64,000 bases of DNA from Blumeriella jaapii (taxonomy: Eukaryota; Ascomycota; Leotiomycetes; Helotiales; Drepanopezizaceae). Where the stretch lies: contig VWND01000075.1 of assembly GCA_009599575.1 (NCBI GenBank), forward strand, positions 1,550,001 to 1,614,000, read 5' to 3'. Under the pieces are notes generated by a model that saw only the letters and a list, made by a program, of their open reading frames with translations, did not search any database and was not told where the DNA came from. The translations under genes were made by a program, and so were the position numbers. This document shows, in pieces, positions 50,285 through 60,810 of the stretch (its first letter is position 1; each line of letters opens with the position of its first letter).

Positions 50285-51750
50285 CTATTTCGGCGATTTT
50301 GCGATTAAGCTTGGCGTCGGAACAAACGTTTGCGAAATGGCCGGGCTTGCCGCAATTGTAACAAACGCTAAAAAAACGCGCAATTAAACGAAAAAAACCG
50401 AAAGTGGCAGGAATAACAGCTATACGCTCGTAAAAATTTTTATCGAAAAAAAAAGCCGTGCGAGCAAAAAGGGTTAAAAAAGTAAAACGTTATAAAGCTT
50501 CGAAAATACCGGAAATACGCCTAAAATCCTAATTAACAAAAGCTATAGCAAAAAAAAAAAATTTTATACGACGAGCAAAAGCTATTTTTTCAGCTCGGAT
50601 ATTTTGTAACTTTTTATTCGCAACGGCTAAAAATTCGTTCAAAATAATATAATTATTATTTATTTTATATTTTTTTATTCGAAAATCGTATTTAAAAATA
50701 AAAATAATTTTTTCGTATATGTTTTTAAATCAACTGTTTTTAGCAATTTTGCTAATAATTACGTAACGAATAAACAAAAAACGAAAGTTATTATAAATCT
50801 AACCGTTGTTTATATAAAACTTATTATATTGCAATTTAGTAAACTAAACGCGATTATAATTAAAAAAACGCTAATTAAAAATGCGAAAAACGTTTCGGGC
50901 CGATTAAGCTTGGTTATAAAACTCGAGGTTTAAATATTTTAAAATTATAATTTTTGCTTTTTTAATAATATATTTAAAATATGCTTTGGCTTAATTTATA
51001 CTTAATATAAAGTTTTTTAAATACTTTTTAATAAACAATTTTATATTTATTTTTTATGCGTTATATTTAATTTTTTTTTAATAATCGCTAAAAGCGTAGC
51101 GAAGGTATTTGATTTTAAATAATTCGATTCGGAAAATAGCTGAATCGAAAACTAAAAAATAATATTCGGAAATTAATTATAAATCCGCCGTAAAAGCGCG
51201 CGAAGCTCGAAATAAAAAAAAAGCGTCGCGGGCGATATTAACGAAAGCTGGAAAGCGAGCGGCGGCGATAATTTAAGCGATTATTTAAGCGATCTAAAGC
51301 TGCTGAACCGCAATAAATCCTTTAGCGTTAGCGAATATACTAAATAATCGGTTTAAAAATATTCGTCGGTTTAAAAATACTAAAATATTAGCGTCGTATA
51401 ATTCGATTTTAAATTCGACAATAAAACGAAAAGATTTAGCAAATAATTATAATTTAATAAAAAAGTCGTAAAATAAAAATTCGCTGCCAAAATCGTCGAA
51501 AAAACCTAAAACAAATAAAAATTTGAAAGCGCTAAAAACAAAAGCAAAAAATGGAAATGCTAATTCGAAGCCGAATCGTACGAATTGCGTTTGTTTTCGA
51601 ATGCCGCGTCGATTTATAAAAAAAGCATAAAATATATATAATATTAAAAAAGGGCGATTCGAATTGCAAAAACAGATCGAATTAATAAGAAAAAAAAACT
51701 CCAGCTTTTTTTGAAAACAAAAGTAATAAAAAAAAATTTGATTAAAACAT
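50285..51750 (-). pseudogene. gag: J gag with preserved CCHC zinc knuckle
   Basis: Minus strand. A retrotransposon Gag-like capsid region (about 51180-50580) has an amphipathic K/F/I-rich stretch and LNEFLAVANKKLQNIRAEK (near 50650-50590). The zinc knuckle C-Y-N-C-G-K-P-G-H-F-A-N-V-C at 50363-50322 has all CX2CX4HX4C ligands intact, followed by an acidic/basic tail. Upstream, 51750-51180, the same frame gives a low-complexity N-terminal part with stops (Q/A-rich). The knuckle survived although most of the gene is stopped. Confidence 0.82.
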
Positions 51751-51864
51751 CGATAAATAAACGTCGGTACGGGCGGTTTAAAAAAAATTCGAATTGCAAA
51801 AGCAAATCGAATTTTTAACCGTAGATATAAAGCTTTCCAGCGGAAGTTGTTTGGTTTTTTTTTA

Positions 51865-52123
51865 TATTATAGCTAGCTTAAAAATGATCGGGATAATATA
51901 AATCAAAAAGTACGCATATAAATTAAAAAAAAAACACCGAGCTAAAATGCTCGGGATCGCGAACTTTATATACAATGGGTTGCGCTTATAAATCACGTGA
52001 CTTAGCGCGAGGCCTAATGGCCGAGGTGGTCCGTGTCCAAACCTTAATCCAACACCACCAGCAATCATACCACTGGCAATCATACCACTGACAACTACCA
52101 TTAGCCAGGCCAGGATCGTAACA
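51865..52123 (-). repeat. J 5' LTR, lightly mutated
   Basis: 259 bp, tattatag...ggatcgtaaca on +. On the minus strand it has tgtatataaag (likely TATA box) and two near-identical blocks (ccagcaatcataccac, ggcaatcataccac on +). It retains long GC-containing segments, in contrast to its partner 39306-39564. Confidence 0.9.
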
Positions 52124-52484
52124 AAATTTGTCGTAATTAAAGCTTTTGCGAACGAATTTAATTTTAACGAAGCTTTCGTAATCGAATAAAAATTCGTTAA
52201 CGTTTTCAGTTATTATATCGAATTGTTTTATAAATGTTTCTACGAAAGCTGCTTATTAATTTAACATAGCGGTATTATATATTTGTTTAAATTCGGAAAG
52301 ATTGCGTATAATAATTTTGTTATAAAATAAATTAAAAATAAATTTGTTAAATCTAGCAACGCTTTGCTTAGAAAACGATATAATATCGATAAGTTTGTTA
52401 ATTAAAAAAGTATATGATATTAATTAAAAAGTAATTAAAAAAATACGAAGATTATAAAATATTTGTATTTAAAAATCACGAAAA
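52124..52484. other. Host sequence right of J
   Basis: aaatt target copy, then unrecognised AT-rich DNA that joins 38745-39305 when J is removed. A minus frame reads V-K-I-K-F-V-R-K-S-F-N-Y-D-K near 52185-52130 and continues across the J site into L-L-N-Y-D-N-A-L-K-I-F-A-E-A-K-K-I. The frame passes through the junction, so this may be a destroyed gene of unknown function. Confidence 0.45.
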
Positions 52485-52624
52485 TATGACGACTCATTTT
52501 TTGCCACCTTTCTTATCACCCCAGCAACTACGTGTAGCTGCAAGCTCCCTGGTTTCCTGGTGGGTCTTTTTATCAACTGTGGAAATTATTTATATATATA
52601 AAACTTTTTTTTTTTAGCAACTTC
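52485..52624 (+). repeat. I 5' LTR, left half
   Basis: Starts tatgacgactc (52485), ends agcaacttc at 52624, the target copy of H. The rest of this LTR is at 59054-59181. Confidence 0.9.
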
Positions 52625-52893
52625 TGTGACGATTCACTCTGTTGCCACCTCTCGTGTCACCCCAGCAACCACGTGTAGCTGCAAGCTTTTTGGTCTTTTG
52701 GTGGGTCTTTCTATCAATTGTAGAAATTATTTATATATATAAGGCTTTTTCCTTTTAGCAACTTTTGCTTTTTGCAATTGTTGATTTTAAATAAATATTT
52801 TTGTTACAAAACCAAAAGCTCGTTTTTTATACTATATGAACACGGCGATTAATTAATTAATCTTTTAGCCCTTCGATTAATTAAATCGTTATA
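52625..52893 (+). repeat. H 5' LTR (family 1)
   Basis: 269 bp. TATA-like tatatatataagg at about 52732-52743, then ttccttttagcaacttttgc as start region (given as ttccttttagc, aacttttgc) and aaataaat near 52789. Confidence 0.9.
52731..52744 (+). promoter_or_regulatory. TATA box of H 5' LTR
   Basis: ttatatatataagg, at the same place in all family 1 LTRs, about 30-40 bp before the pyrimidine/agcaac block. Likely the element's own RNA polymerase II promoter; function is inferred from position. Confidence 0.5.
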
Positions 52894-54525
52894 TTATTAA
52901 CAACTTTTTTTTACGCTAGCGACGGCGTAAATTATTTTTTTCTTCGAATTTCTTACGAATTATATTAAAATAATCGACCGATCGTAAAAAGGTTTATTTC
53001 CGTATTTCGCGAAAAATGGCTTTTGTTCAACGATCCCTTTTTTAGCAGAGCTTTTCAGCTTCTGCTATTACATCTCAACCTTTCTTTTTTCAATTAGCGA
53101 AGAAACAGCCTTCCTCAGAAGCTTTTTTTTTTAAAAAACAGTTCTTTTCCCGAAGAAAAAAAAACAAAAGAAAAAGCAGAGCGCCAACCACTTCGCCTGC
53201 CATTTCCTTGCAACCTAGCGCTGAAAACATTTAATTAAAACTTTTGCAAAATCAACTGAAAAAAGCGCAAAAGCGTAAACGACAACTTCTGAAAACTATA
53301 CGACTGCGACAAACCTTTTAATCAAAGCGTTTGATAGAATTTATCGAACGTGCTTCTGCCAGTCGCGAATCTGCTGTTTTTTTCTCTTTTCGCAACGTTT
53401 TATTTCAATCAACAAACGCTGCGGACCAACCTCCACGCTTTTCGCGAACTTTTTTTAAATCTTCTTTTAACGGCCAAAACTTTAGCGCGCTTTTTAAACG
53501 CTATAATTCCTATTTATTTGCTAATTTTCGACTAGCTCGTATAAAGCGCGTTCTGAATCTTGAATTTAAATTAAATAATAATAAAAATTACAAAGCACGC
53601 CACTAAAAAACTAAAGTTTTCGATAATCTCGAATTTTACTACGATTATTTTGCTAACGATCGATTTCGCAAAAATTATATATTCGATCAGACCGAAAGCG
53701 TAGCAAAAGAGTTTTTTATCTCGCGTATTTTAAACCGTTCCGATTTTATACTTTTCGAAAAATTAATTAAAAAAATCGCCGATTTTCTGGCTGACTTTTT
53801 AAACGTTTAAAAGGCCGAAAACGAATTTAAAATGCTTGCAATAAGTACGTACGACGATTTTTAGCGATTTTATCTGCGATTTTTTATTTTCGCAGCAAAC
53901 GCTTAAATACGAATTAACAAACAGTTTCGGAACGCTTTTCGCGATAAAATATCAAAGCGTTTACGAGAAAAACTGCATTTGAAATAAGCACGTACAACGA
54001 TTTTCAAAAATTGGCTTACCGCCGTTCGATAAAAAAAACAAAGTTAATTAGCTGAACGAATTTTATACGCGAATCGCTTTTTAACCAAATTTATTATTTA
54101 TTAAAATAGTAAATTCTTAACCAAAGCGTATTACGAATCAAATCGTACGTACGAAAATCGTTTAAATGCTTCACAGGCTTTTTCTCAGCCCCTTATTTTT
54201 TCTTCTTCTTCACGCCAAAACGCCCCCTCTAGCGTTTTTTTTTTTCGATCGGACTAACGATAACGCTCGTTTTTTATTTCATATCAGAAAATTCAAAAAA
54301 GCTAATTTGCACGACTTTTTACGAGCCGACTTTCGGTTTTATTTAAAAATCCTTCTAGGCTAATAAATATAAACGAAATCGAACCGGCCGAAAATTCGCC
54401 TTTTAATAATAGTAGTAAAAACGAAAATCTTTTTTCAAACGATTTCTAAAACGCATACGAAAAAGTTAAAAACTTTCCCGCTAATCGGAAAAACGCCTAG
54501 GCCTAAGCAAAGCTTTTTTCTTAGG
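52894..54525 (+). pseudogene. gag: H leader and gag remnant
   Basis: Leader with inverted repeat tttacgc/gcgtaaa (52910-52931). Gag has an open frame of 91 codons (53331-53606) beginning MIEFIERASASRESA and including PPRFSRTFF, LFKRYNSYLFANFRLARIKRV and a K/N-rich end. Capsid-like segments continue (I-F-D-Q-T-E near 53685, F-E-K-L-I near 53755, I-A-D-F-L-A-D-F near 53780) with TAA stops, then an Asn/Lys-rich linker to the protease. Confidence 0.82.
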
Positions 54526-57500
54526 CGTATTGCGCGATATGCGTTATTTTAACGTTCGAAAGCTTTTTAATAGCGATTTATTAATAATTCCCGTTATATT
54601 TACTAAAAATAGTTTTTCGTATAAAATAAAAACGCTCGCCGATTTTAAAGCGAACGGTTATGCGTTGATCGATTCGGCGCTAATCAAATTTTTTTTTTTT
54701 TTTTTCAAACTTTTGATTTAATTTCTTCCGGCTTTTTTTTTTATAAAAAGGTATAATAAAACTCGTGGCCATTTAATTATACATTTTACGCTTTTTAATT
54801 TTATTATTAACAATCGAATACAATCGTTTATTTTTTTTTTAATTATTAATTTCGGAAATTATAATATAATTCTAGAAAAAGCTTGATTAGCCGAATATTA
54901 AATTTTATTAAACTGTAATAAACGCAAGTTTTATTGGCCGAAGTTTTACCCTTTTATAGCATTTTACGCTCGTTGTATTAAAATCTTTTATTTGCATTTC
55001 CGAAAAATTTAATCTCGCTATCAAAACGACGCTGTAAAACATAACAAAAACCTTGATTAATTATGGCAGATCTACGACGCTATGCGAAGCGCGAAAAGAT
55101 CGAATTTTATTCGCGGTGTCAATTTCGATAGCGACGCTAATGGAATAATATAAAAAATCATACCATTATCTTTCCAAGCTAACGATCTCTTTTTTATTAT
55201 TTTTTTTTTTTTTTTTTTTTCTTCTTCTTTCGTTAAAACAGCTTTCTCGTTTTACGAAAAACAGTTATATTAAAAACCGAAGGAAAGCTTTCGCCGCGAT
55301 AGTCTTTCAGTTTAATATAATCGATAATTTAAATAAGCCATCTTCTGAATCTTCTAAACGACTAATTCGAAAACGAATCCTTTAATTTACTGCTTATTCA
55401 ATTTTCATTTGCTAAATTATTGCATACGCTTTTAAGCTGATTTTCAGAAAAAAAGCAGTTGAAATGTTTTCAATTTCTTTATACGAAATCGACAAAATAT
55501 TAAACGATTTTACGTACAACACTTTTTTCAAAACCCAATTTTACAATCTTTTCGAACGTTAAAACCAATAAAATATCGATTTCGACCTTTTTAACCAGCT
55601 TAGCAGAGCTAATTTCGAATAAACTTTTTTTCGAATCTTTTTTCCCGAAGTACAAAAACCTCGAATACGTGTTTTCTAAAGCCGCCAGTAACGAGCTAGC
55701 CTTTCATCGGCCCTACGACTATAAAATCGAATTTATTATAAATAAAAAAAAGCTAAAATACACTTTTTTATATAAAATATCGATTTTAAAGCTCGAAATT
55801 ATTAAAATTTATTTATAAAATAATTTTAACAAAAGCTTTATCGAATCTTTTATCGCTTTTTTCGCTGTTCTAATGCTTTCGCTAAAAAACCCGACGGTTT
55901 ATTACGTTTTTATATCGATTATCGAGCTTTTAATAACGTTATTTGTAAAAACCGCTATTTTTTTCCTTTTATTAATAAAACTTTTGCTCGTTTTTCGAAA
56001 GCGCGAATTTTTACGAAGCTCGATATTCGTTAAGCCTTTTATAGAATTCGAATAAATCTCGTCAGTAAAAAACTAACGACGTTTCGTACGCGTTACGACG
56101 TTTATAAATATAAAATGCTATCTTTTGGCTTTATTAATAAATTCGCAATTTACCAACGCTATATAAACGACGTTTTTTTCGATTATTTAAACGATTTTTG
56201 CATTGCATATCTGAATAATATTTTAATTTATTCGTCCAACCTTTTGAAATACGTTATACACGTTCGCAAAATGCTTTAAAAGCTCGCTGACGCTGAATTA
56301 CAGGCCGATATTCGGAAATCTAAATTCAACGTTATTCGGATCTGTTATTTAAGCTTTATTATTTTTATTAAAAGTTTAAAAATAAATTTAAAAAAAGTTT
56401 CCGTAGTCGTTTACTGGAAGCTTTTTATTATTATAAAAAGTATATAAAGCTTTTTGGTTTTTGTAATTTCTACCGACGTTTTATTCGAAACTACGGTATA
56501 ATTGCAAAGCTTTTGGTCCATTTAACCAAAGCTAACGTTCCTTACAATTTCATTTCTAAATGTCAAAAGAATTTCGACCTTTTTATACTAGCCTTTATTA
56601 TTATACTAATTTTATAATATTACAGGCAAAACCTTTTTTGCATATTGGAAATTAACGCTTCCGACGGCGTAATAGCTTTTATGCTTTTTTAATTTTATGG
56701 CGACGACTAGTTTCCAATCGCTTATTTCAGCAAAATCATAGCCTTCGCAAAGCTAAACTACGTCGTATACGATAAAAAAATGCTCGCAATCGTAAGATTT
56801 CTAGGCAACTTTCGTGCTAAATTAATTAGCTCAGTTTATTAAATCAAAATAATTATTAATTATAAAGCTTTAAAATACTTTATAATTTTCAAATTTTTAA
56901 ACGTTCGATAAGCACGCTAGGCCGAGCTTTTCGCCGATTACAATTTTTTTATTACGTACAAACCAAATAAATACAATCCTTTGGCTGACGCATTAATACG
57001 TCGTACGAACGAATTCGACCGCTAAAACTCTTTTAAACGCATTTAGCGTTTGCAAACCCTTTTTCGAACAAATCAGATCGATTACCGCTTTTTAACTGAA
57101 AAACTTAGATTTTCCACGGCCTTCGAAATAGCTGTTTTTATCGTTAAAATAACTGATTTCTTTTTCGCATTTTGTATCGTTAATTAAATTTTCTACGCTA
57201 ATCGCATAATTAGCAGCTTGATGGCTTTCCGAAAGAAAGCTGTACGAAACGCTACGAAAAAACGACGATAATAATACTTCGTTTTCGTATATATTTAAAC
57301 GCGATCTGCTGTTATATTACGGTCGCCTAATAATATTAAACGTCGATTATTTTCGTTTGGCTTTTGTATAAGAAATGCACGATCAGATTTCTATCGCTTA
57401 TTTTAACGTTTGCAAAACTACGCAATTGCTTTCGGACCAATATTATTAGCGAGATATAATAGCTTTCGTAAAATAATACTGTCGCAACTGCCACGCTTGT

Positions 57501-58779
57501 CGGAAAAGTTTTATTTCAAAAAATAAACGCTCCGGCTTTTTTCAGCTTTTTTTGTTCCTGACCATTTTTGAAAATACGTTATAATAGACTTTTGCAATTT
57601 TAATAAAAACAAACACGGTTACGATAACGTATTCGTAGTAATAAATCGCTTTTCCAAGCAAGCTATTTCGATTTTTTATTATAAAAATATCGACGTTCGA
57701 AACCTCGCTAAATTATATATATTTTATATATATAAGTATTTTGGCTTTTTAAAAAGTATTATTAACGATCGTAGCTTTTAGTATTAATTTACTTTTTAAT
57801 TTGAATTAAACAAAATATTCGATACGCAATTAAAGCTTTCGATAGCCGCTTATTCTGAAACCGATAGTCAGACCGAAATTTATAACTAATATTTGCAAAA
57901 ACGCTTTCGACTTTTCGTAAATTTTTATTAAAACGATTAAAACGAATTTTTTTTAATAATAGATTTCGCTTAAATAGTTTTTTCTTACGAAAGTCTAGAT
58001 GGCCTTTCACCTTTTGAAATTGTATACGATTATATTTTTTATATTAATTAAAACTGAAAGCTCGATACTTCCCTTTTTTCTAATTTTTTATATAAGCTAA
58101 ACGCAAACGAAGCTCGTGCGTACGCTCGCCGCCATTACGACGCCTGGAACCTTGCCAAATCGCATTTTTAACAAGCCTACGATAAAATAAAAAAAAATGC
58201 GAATAAGTTTCGCCGCGCGATCGATTTTAACGTTAGCGATTACGTATAATTCGATATGCGTTTATTTTCGATCTTTCGGCTTTTTCGCAAGCTCGATAAT
58301 TCTATCAACGGCCCTTTTAAAATTGTAGCCAAAATTTTCGATAACGCTTTTAAGCTAAACTTTTTTAGTATTATAAACGTATATCTAGTTTTTACGCTAG
58401 CCGACTGCGTAAAACAATTAACAACGCGCTTTTAGGTCAAATTAACCCAGTCCCTGAATTTATTAATATAATTGATAAACTTAAATACGAAATCGAAAAA
58501 TTAATCGCTTATCGAATACAACGAAAAACTTTTTAATACAACGCTTTTTAAATAGGCTTAAATAAAAATTTTACGTAATATTCCGCGTTTAATTTTATAT
58601 ATGCTTTCTTAAAGGTGCGCGATTTTTATTTGGCGCATAAAAAGCTTTCCGGTTCTTTTGCAAAACTTATAAACTGGCTGAAAGCGTATTCCGAAGGTTT
58701 GGATTCGTACGATTATTTAAATAGCGACGTATTAATAAATAAAAGTTCGAGAGCGCGCTTTTTTCGGACGGGAAAGTAA
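54526..58779 (+). pseudogene. pol: H pol remnant: protease to integrase
   Basis: Protease frame 54530-54721 (MRDMRYFNVRKLF...) with D-F-K-A (54641-54652) then NGYALIDSALI. RT begins near 55460; KKPDG near 55887; catalytic box Y-L-N-N (56208-56219). RNase H near 56580-57020. Integrase: LSDQYY near 57429-57446, I-N-D-R near 57765, TDSQTE-like near 57863. The GPY/F and chromo-like tail 58255-58535 has one frameshift (tttacgctag near 58393) relative to C. The minus-strand frame 58010-57789 is a shadow. It ends in a purine-rich tract at the LTR. Confidence 0.87.
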
Positions 58780-59048
58780 TATAACGATTTATTCTGTTGC
58801 CACCTTTCGTGTCATTCCAGCAACCACGTATAGCTGCAAGCTTTTTGGTCTTCTGGTGGGTTTTTTTATTAATTGTAAAAACTATTTATATATATAAAAC
58901 TTTTTTCTTTTAGCAACCTCTACCTTTTGCAATTATTAATTTTAAATGAATATTTTTGTTACAAAACTAAAGGCTCGTTTCTTATACCATATGAACACGG
59001 CGACCAGTTGACTGATCTCCCAGCCCTCCGACTGATTAAATCGTCACA
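58780..59048 (+). repeat. H 3' LTR (family 1)
   Basis: 269 bp, tataacga to tcgtcaca. More complete at its 3' end (ccgactgattaaatcgtcaca) than its 5' partner. Confidence 0.9.
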
Positions 59049-59053
59049 ACTTC

Positions 59054-59181
59054 TGCTTTTTGCAATTATTAATTCTAAGTAAATATTTTTGTTACAAAAC
59101 CAAAGGCTCGTTTTTTATATTATATAAACACGGCGACCAATTGATTAATTTCCTAGCCTTCCGATTAATTAAATCGTTATA
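59054..59181 (+). repeat. I 5' LTR, right half
   Basis: Begins tgctttttgcaattattaa straight after H's acttc copy, continues through aaataaat-like and ctcgtttttt, and ends tcgttata at 59181. Together with 52485-52624 it makes one complete LTR of about 268 bp. Confidence 0.9.
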
Positions 59182-60810
59182 TTATTAATAATTTTTTTTT
59201 ACGCTGGCGACGGCGTAAATTATTTTTCCTTTCGAATTTTTCACGAGTCATACCAAAATAATCGACCGGTCGTAAAAAGGTTTATTTCCGCATTTCGCGA
59301 AAAATAGCTTTTGTTCAACGATTCTTTTTTCAGCAAAGCTTTTCAGCTTTTGCTATTATATTTTAATTTCTTTTTTTTTAATCAGCGAAAAAGCAGCCTT
59401 TTCCAAAAGCTTTTTCTTTTGAAAAACAATTTTTCTCCCGAAGAAAAAAAACAAAAGAAAAAGCAGAGCGCTAACTATTTCGCTTGCTATTTTTTTTTTG
59501 CAGCCTAGCGCTAAAAGCGTTTAATTGAAATTTTTGCAAAATCAATTGAAAAAAGCGCAAAAGCGCAAACGATAACTTTTGGAAATTATGCGATTGCGAC
59601 AGACTTTTTAATCAAAGCGCTTAATAGAATTTATCGAACGTGCTTTTGCTAATCGCGAATCTGCTGTTTGTTTTTTTTCGCAACGTTTTATTTTAATTAA
59701 CAAACGCTGTAAATCAATTTTTACGCTTTTCGCGAATTCTTTTTAAATTTTTCTTTAACGGCCAAGATTTTAGCGCGCTTTTTAAACGCTATAATTTTTA
59801 TTTATTTGTTAACTTTCGATTAGCTCGTATAAAGCGCGTTCCGAATTTTAAGTTTAAGCTAAATAATAATAAAAATTACAAAGCACGCTATTAGGAGATT
59901 AGAGTTTTCGATAACTTCGAATTTTATTACGATTATTTCGCTGGCGATCGATTTCGTAAAAATTATATATTCGATTAAACCGAAGGCGTAATAAAAAAGT
60001 TTTTTATCCCGCGTATTTTAAACCGTTCCGATTTTACGTTTTTCGAAAAATTAATAAAAAAAATCGCCGATTTCTTAACCGATTTTTCCGACGTTTAACG
60101 GGCCGAAAACGAATTTAAAATGCTTGTAATAAATACGCACGACGATTTTTAGCGATTTTATTTGCGATTTTTTATTTTCGCAGCGAATGCTTAAATACGA
60201 ATTAATAAACAGCTTCGGAACGCTTTTCGCGATAAAATATTAAAGCGATTACGAAAAAAGCTGCATTTGAAATAAACGCGTACAACGATTTTCAAAAATT
60301 AACTTACCGCCGTTCGTTAAAAAAAACAAAATCAATTGGCTAAACGAATTTTATACGCGAATCGCTTTTTAACCAAATTTATTATTTATCAAAATAATAG
60401 GTTTTTAATTAAAGCGTATTACGAATTAAATCGTACGTACAAAAATCGTTTAGATGCTTCATAAGCTTTTTTTCAGCCCTTTGTTTTTTTTTTTTTTCAC
60501 GTCAAAACGCTTTTTCTGGCGTTTTTTTTTTTCGATCGGATCAACGATAACGCTCGTTTTTTATTTTATATTAAAAAGTTTAAAAAAGCCAATTTGCACG
60601 ATTTTTTACGGGCCGATCTTCGGTTTTATTCAAAAGCTTTTTCAGGCTAATAAATATAAACGAAATCGAGCCGGCCGAAGATTCGCTTTTTAATAATAAT
60701 AATAAAAACGAAAACTTTTTTTCAAACGATTTTTAAAATGCCTACGAAAAAGTTAAAAGTTTTCTCGTTAATCGGGGAAACGTTTAGGCCTAAGCAAAGC
60801 TTTTTTTTAG
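59182..60810 (+). pseudogene. gag: I leader and gag remnant
   Basis: Leader with tttacgc/gcgtaaa inverted repeat (59198-59219). Gag-homologous region parallel to H 52894-54525: ANRES region near 59650, RLARIKRV-type near 59820, IADFL near 60070, K/N-rich linker near 60655-60770. Open frames at 59311-59508 and 60454-60693 are out of the Gag frame and probably spurious. Confidence 0.78.

Larger units (their letters stand above)
39306..52123 (-). mobile_element. Element J: second Ty3/gypsy family, full length, split by F
   Basis: Two 259-bp LTRs (39306-39564 and 51865-52123) flanked by aaatt (39301-39305 and 52124-52128). Removing F (40754-47172 plus one target copy) leaves 6394 bp. Minus-strand order is gag with zinc knuckle, RT, RNase H, integrase. 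The RT sequence (FIKKSNGFIRLYIDYRKLND) differs from family 1, so this is a distinct gypsy lineage. Confidence 0.9.
52625..59048 (+). mobile_element. Element H: full-length family 1 copy inside I's LTR
   Basis: 6424 bp, two 269-bp LTRs, flanked by a perfect acttc duplication (52620-52624, 59049-59053). It is one of the least mutated family 1 copies: the start retains tgtgacgattcactctgttgcc intact, given as tgtgacgattcac then tctgttgcc. Gag, protease, RT, RNase H and integrase are all present. Confidence 0.93.

Noticed and set aside
51180..51800. Hydrophilic + strand frame (GDINESWK..., SDYLSDLK) in J's 5' region
   Set aside because: It has about ten stops, while the minus frame joining the J gag has fewer; a Gag N-terminus on minus fits better.
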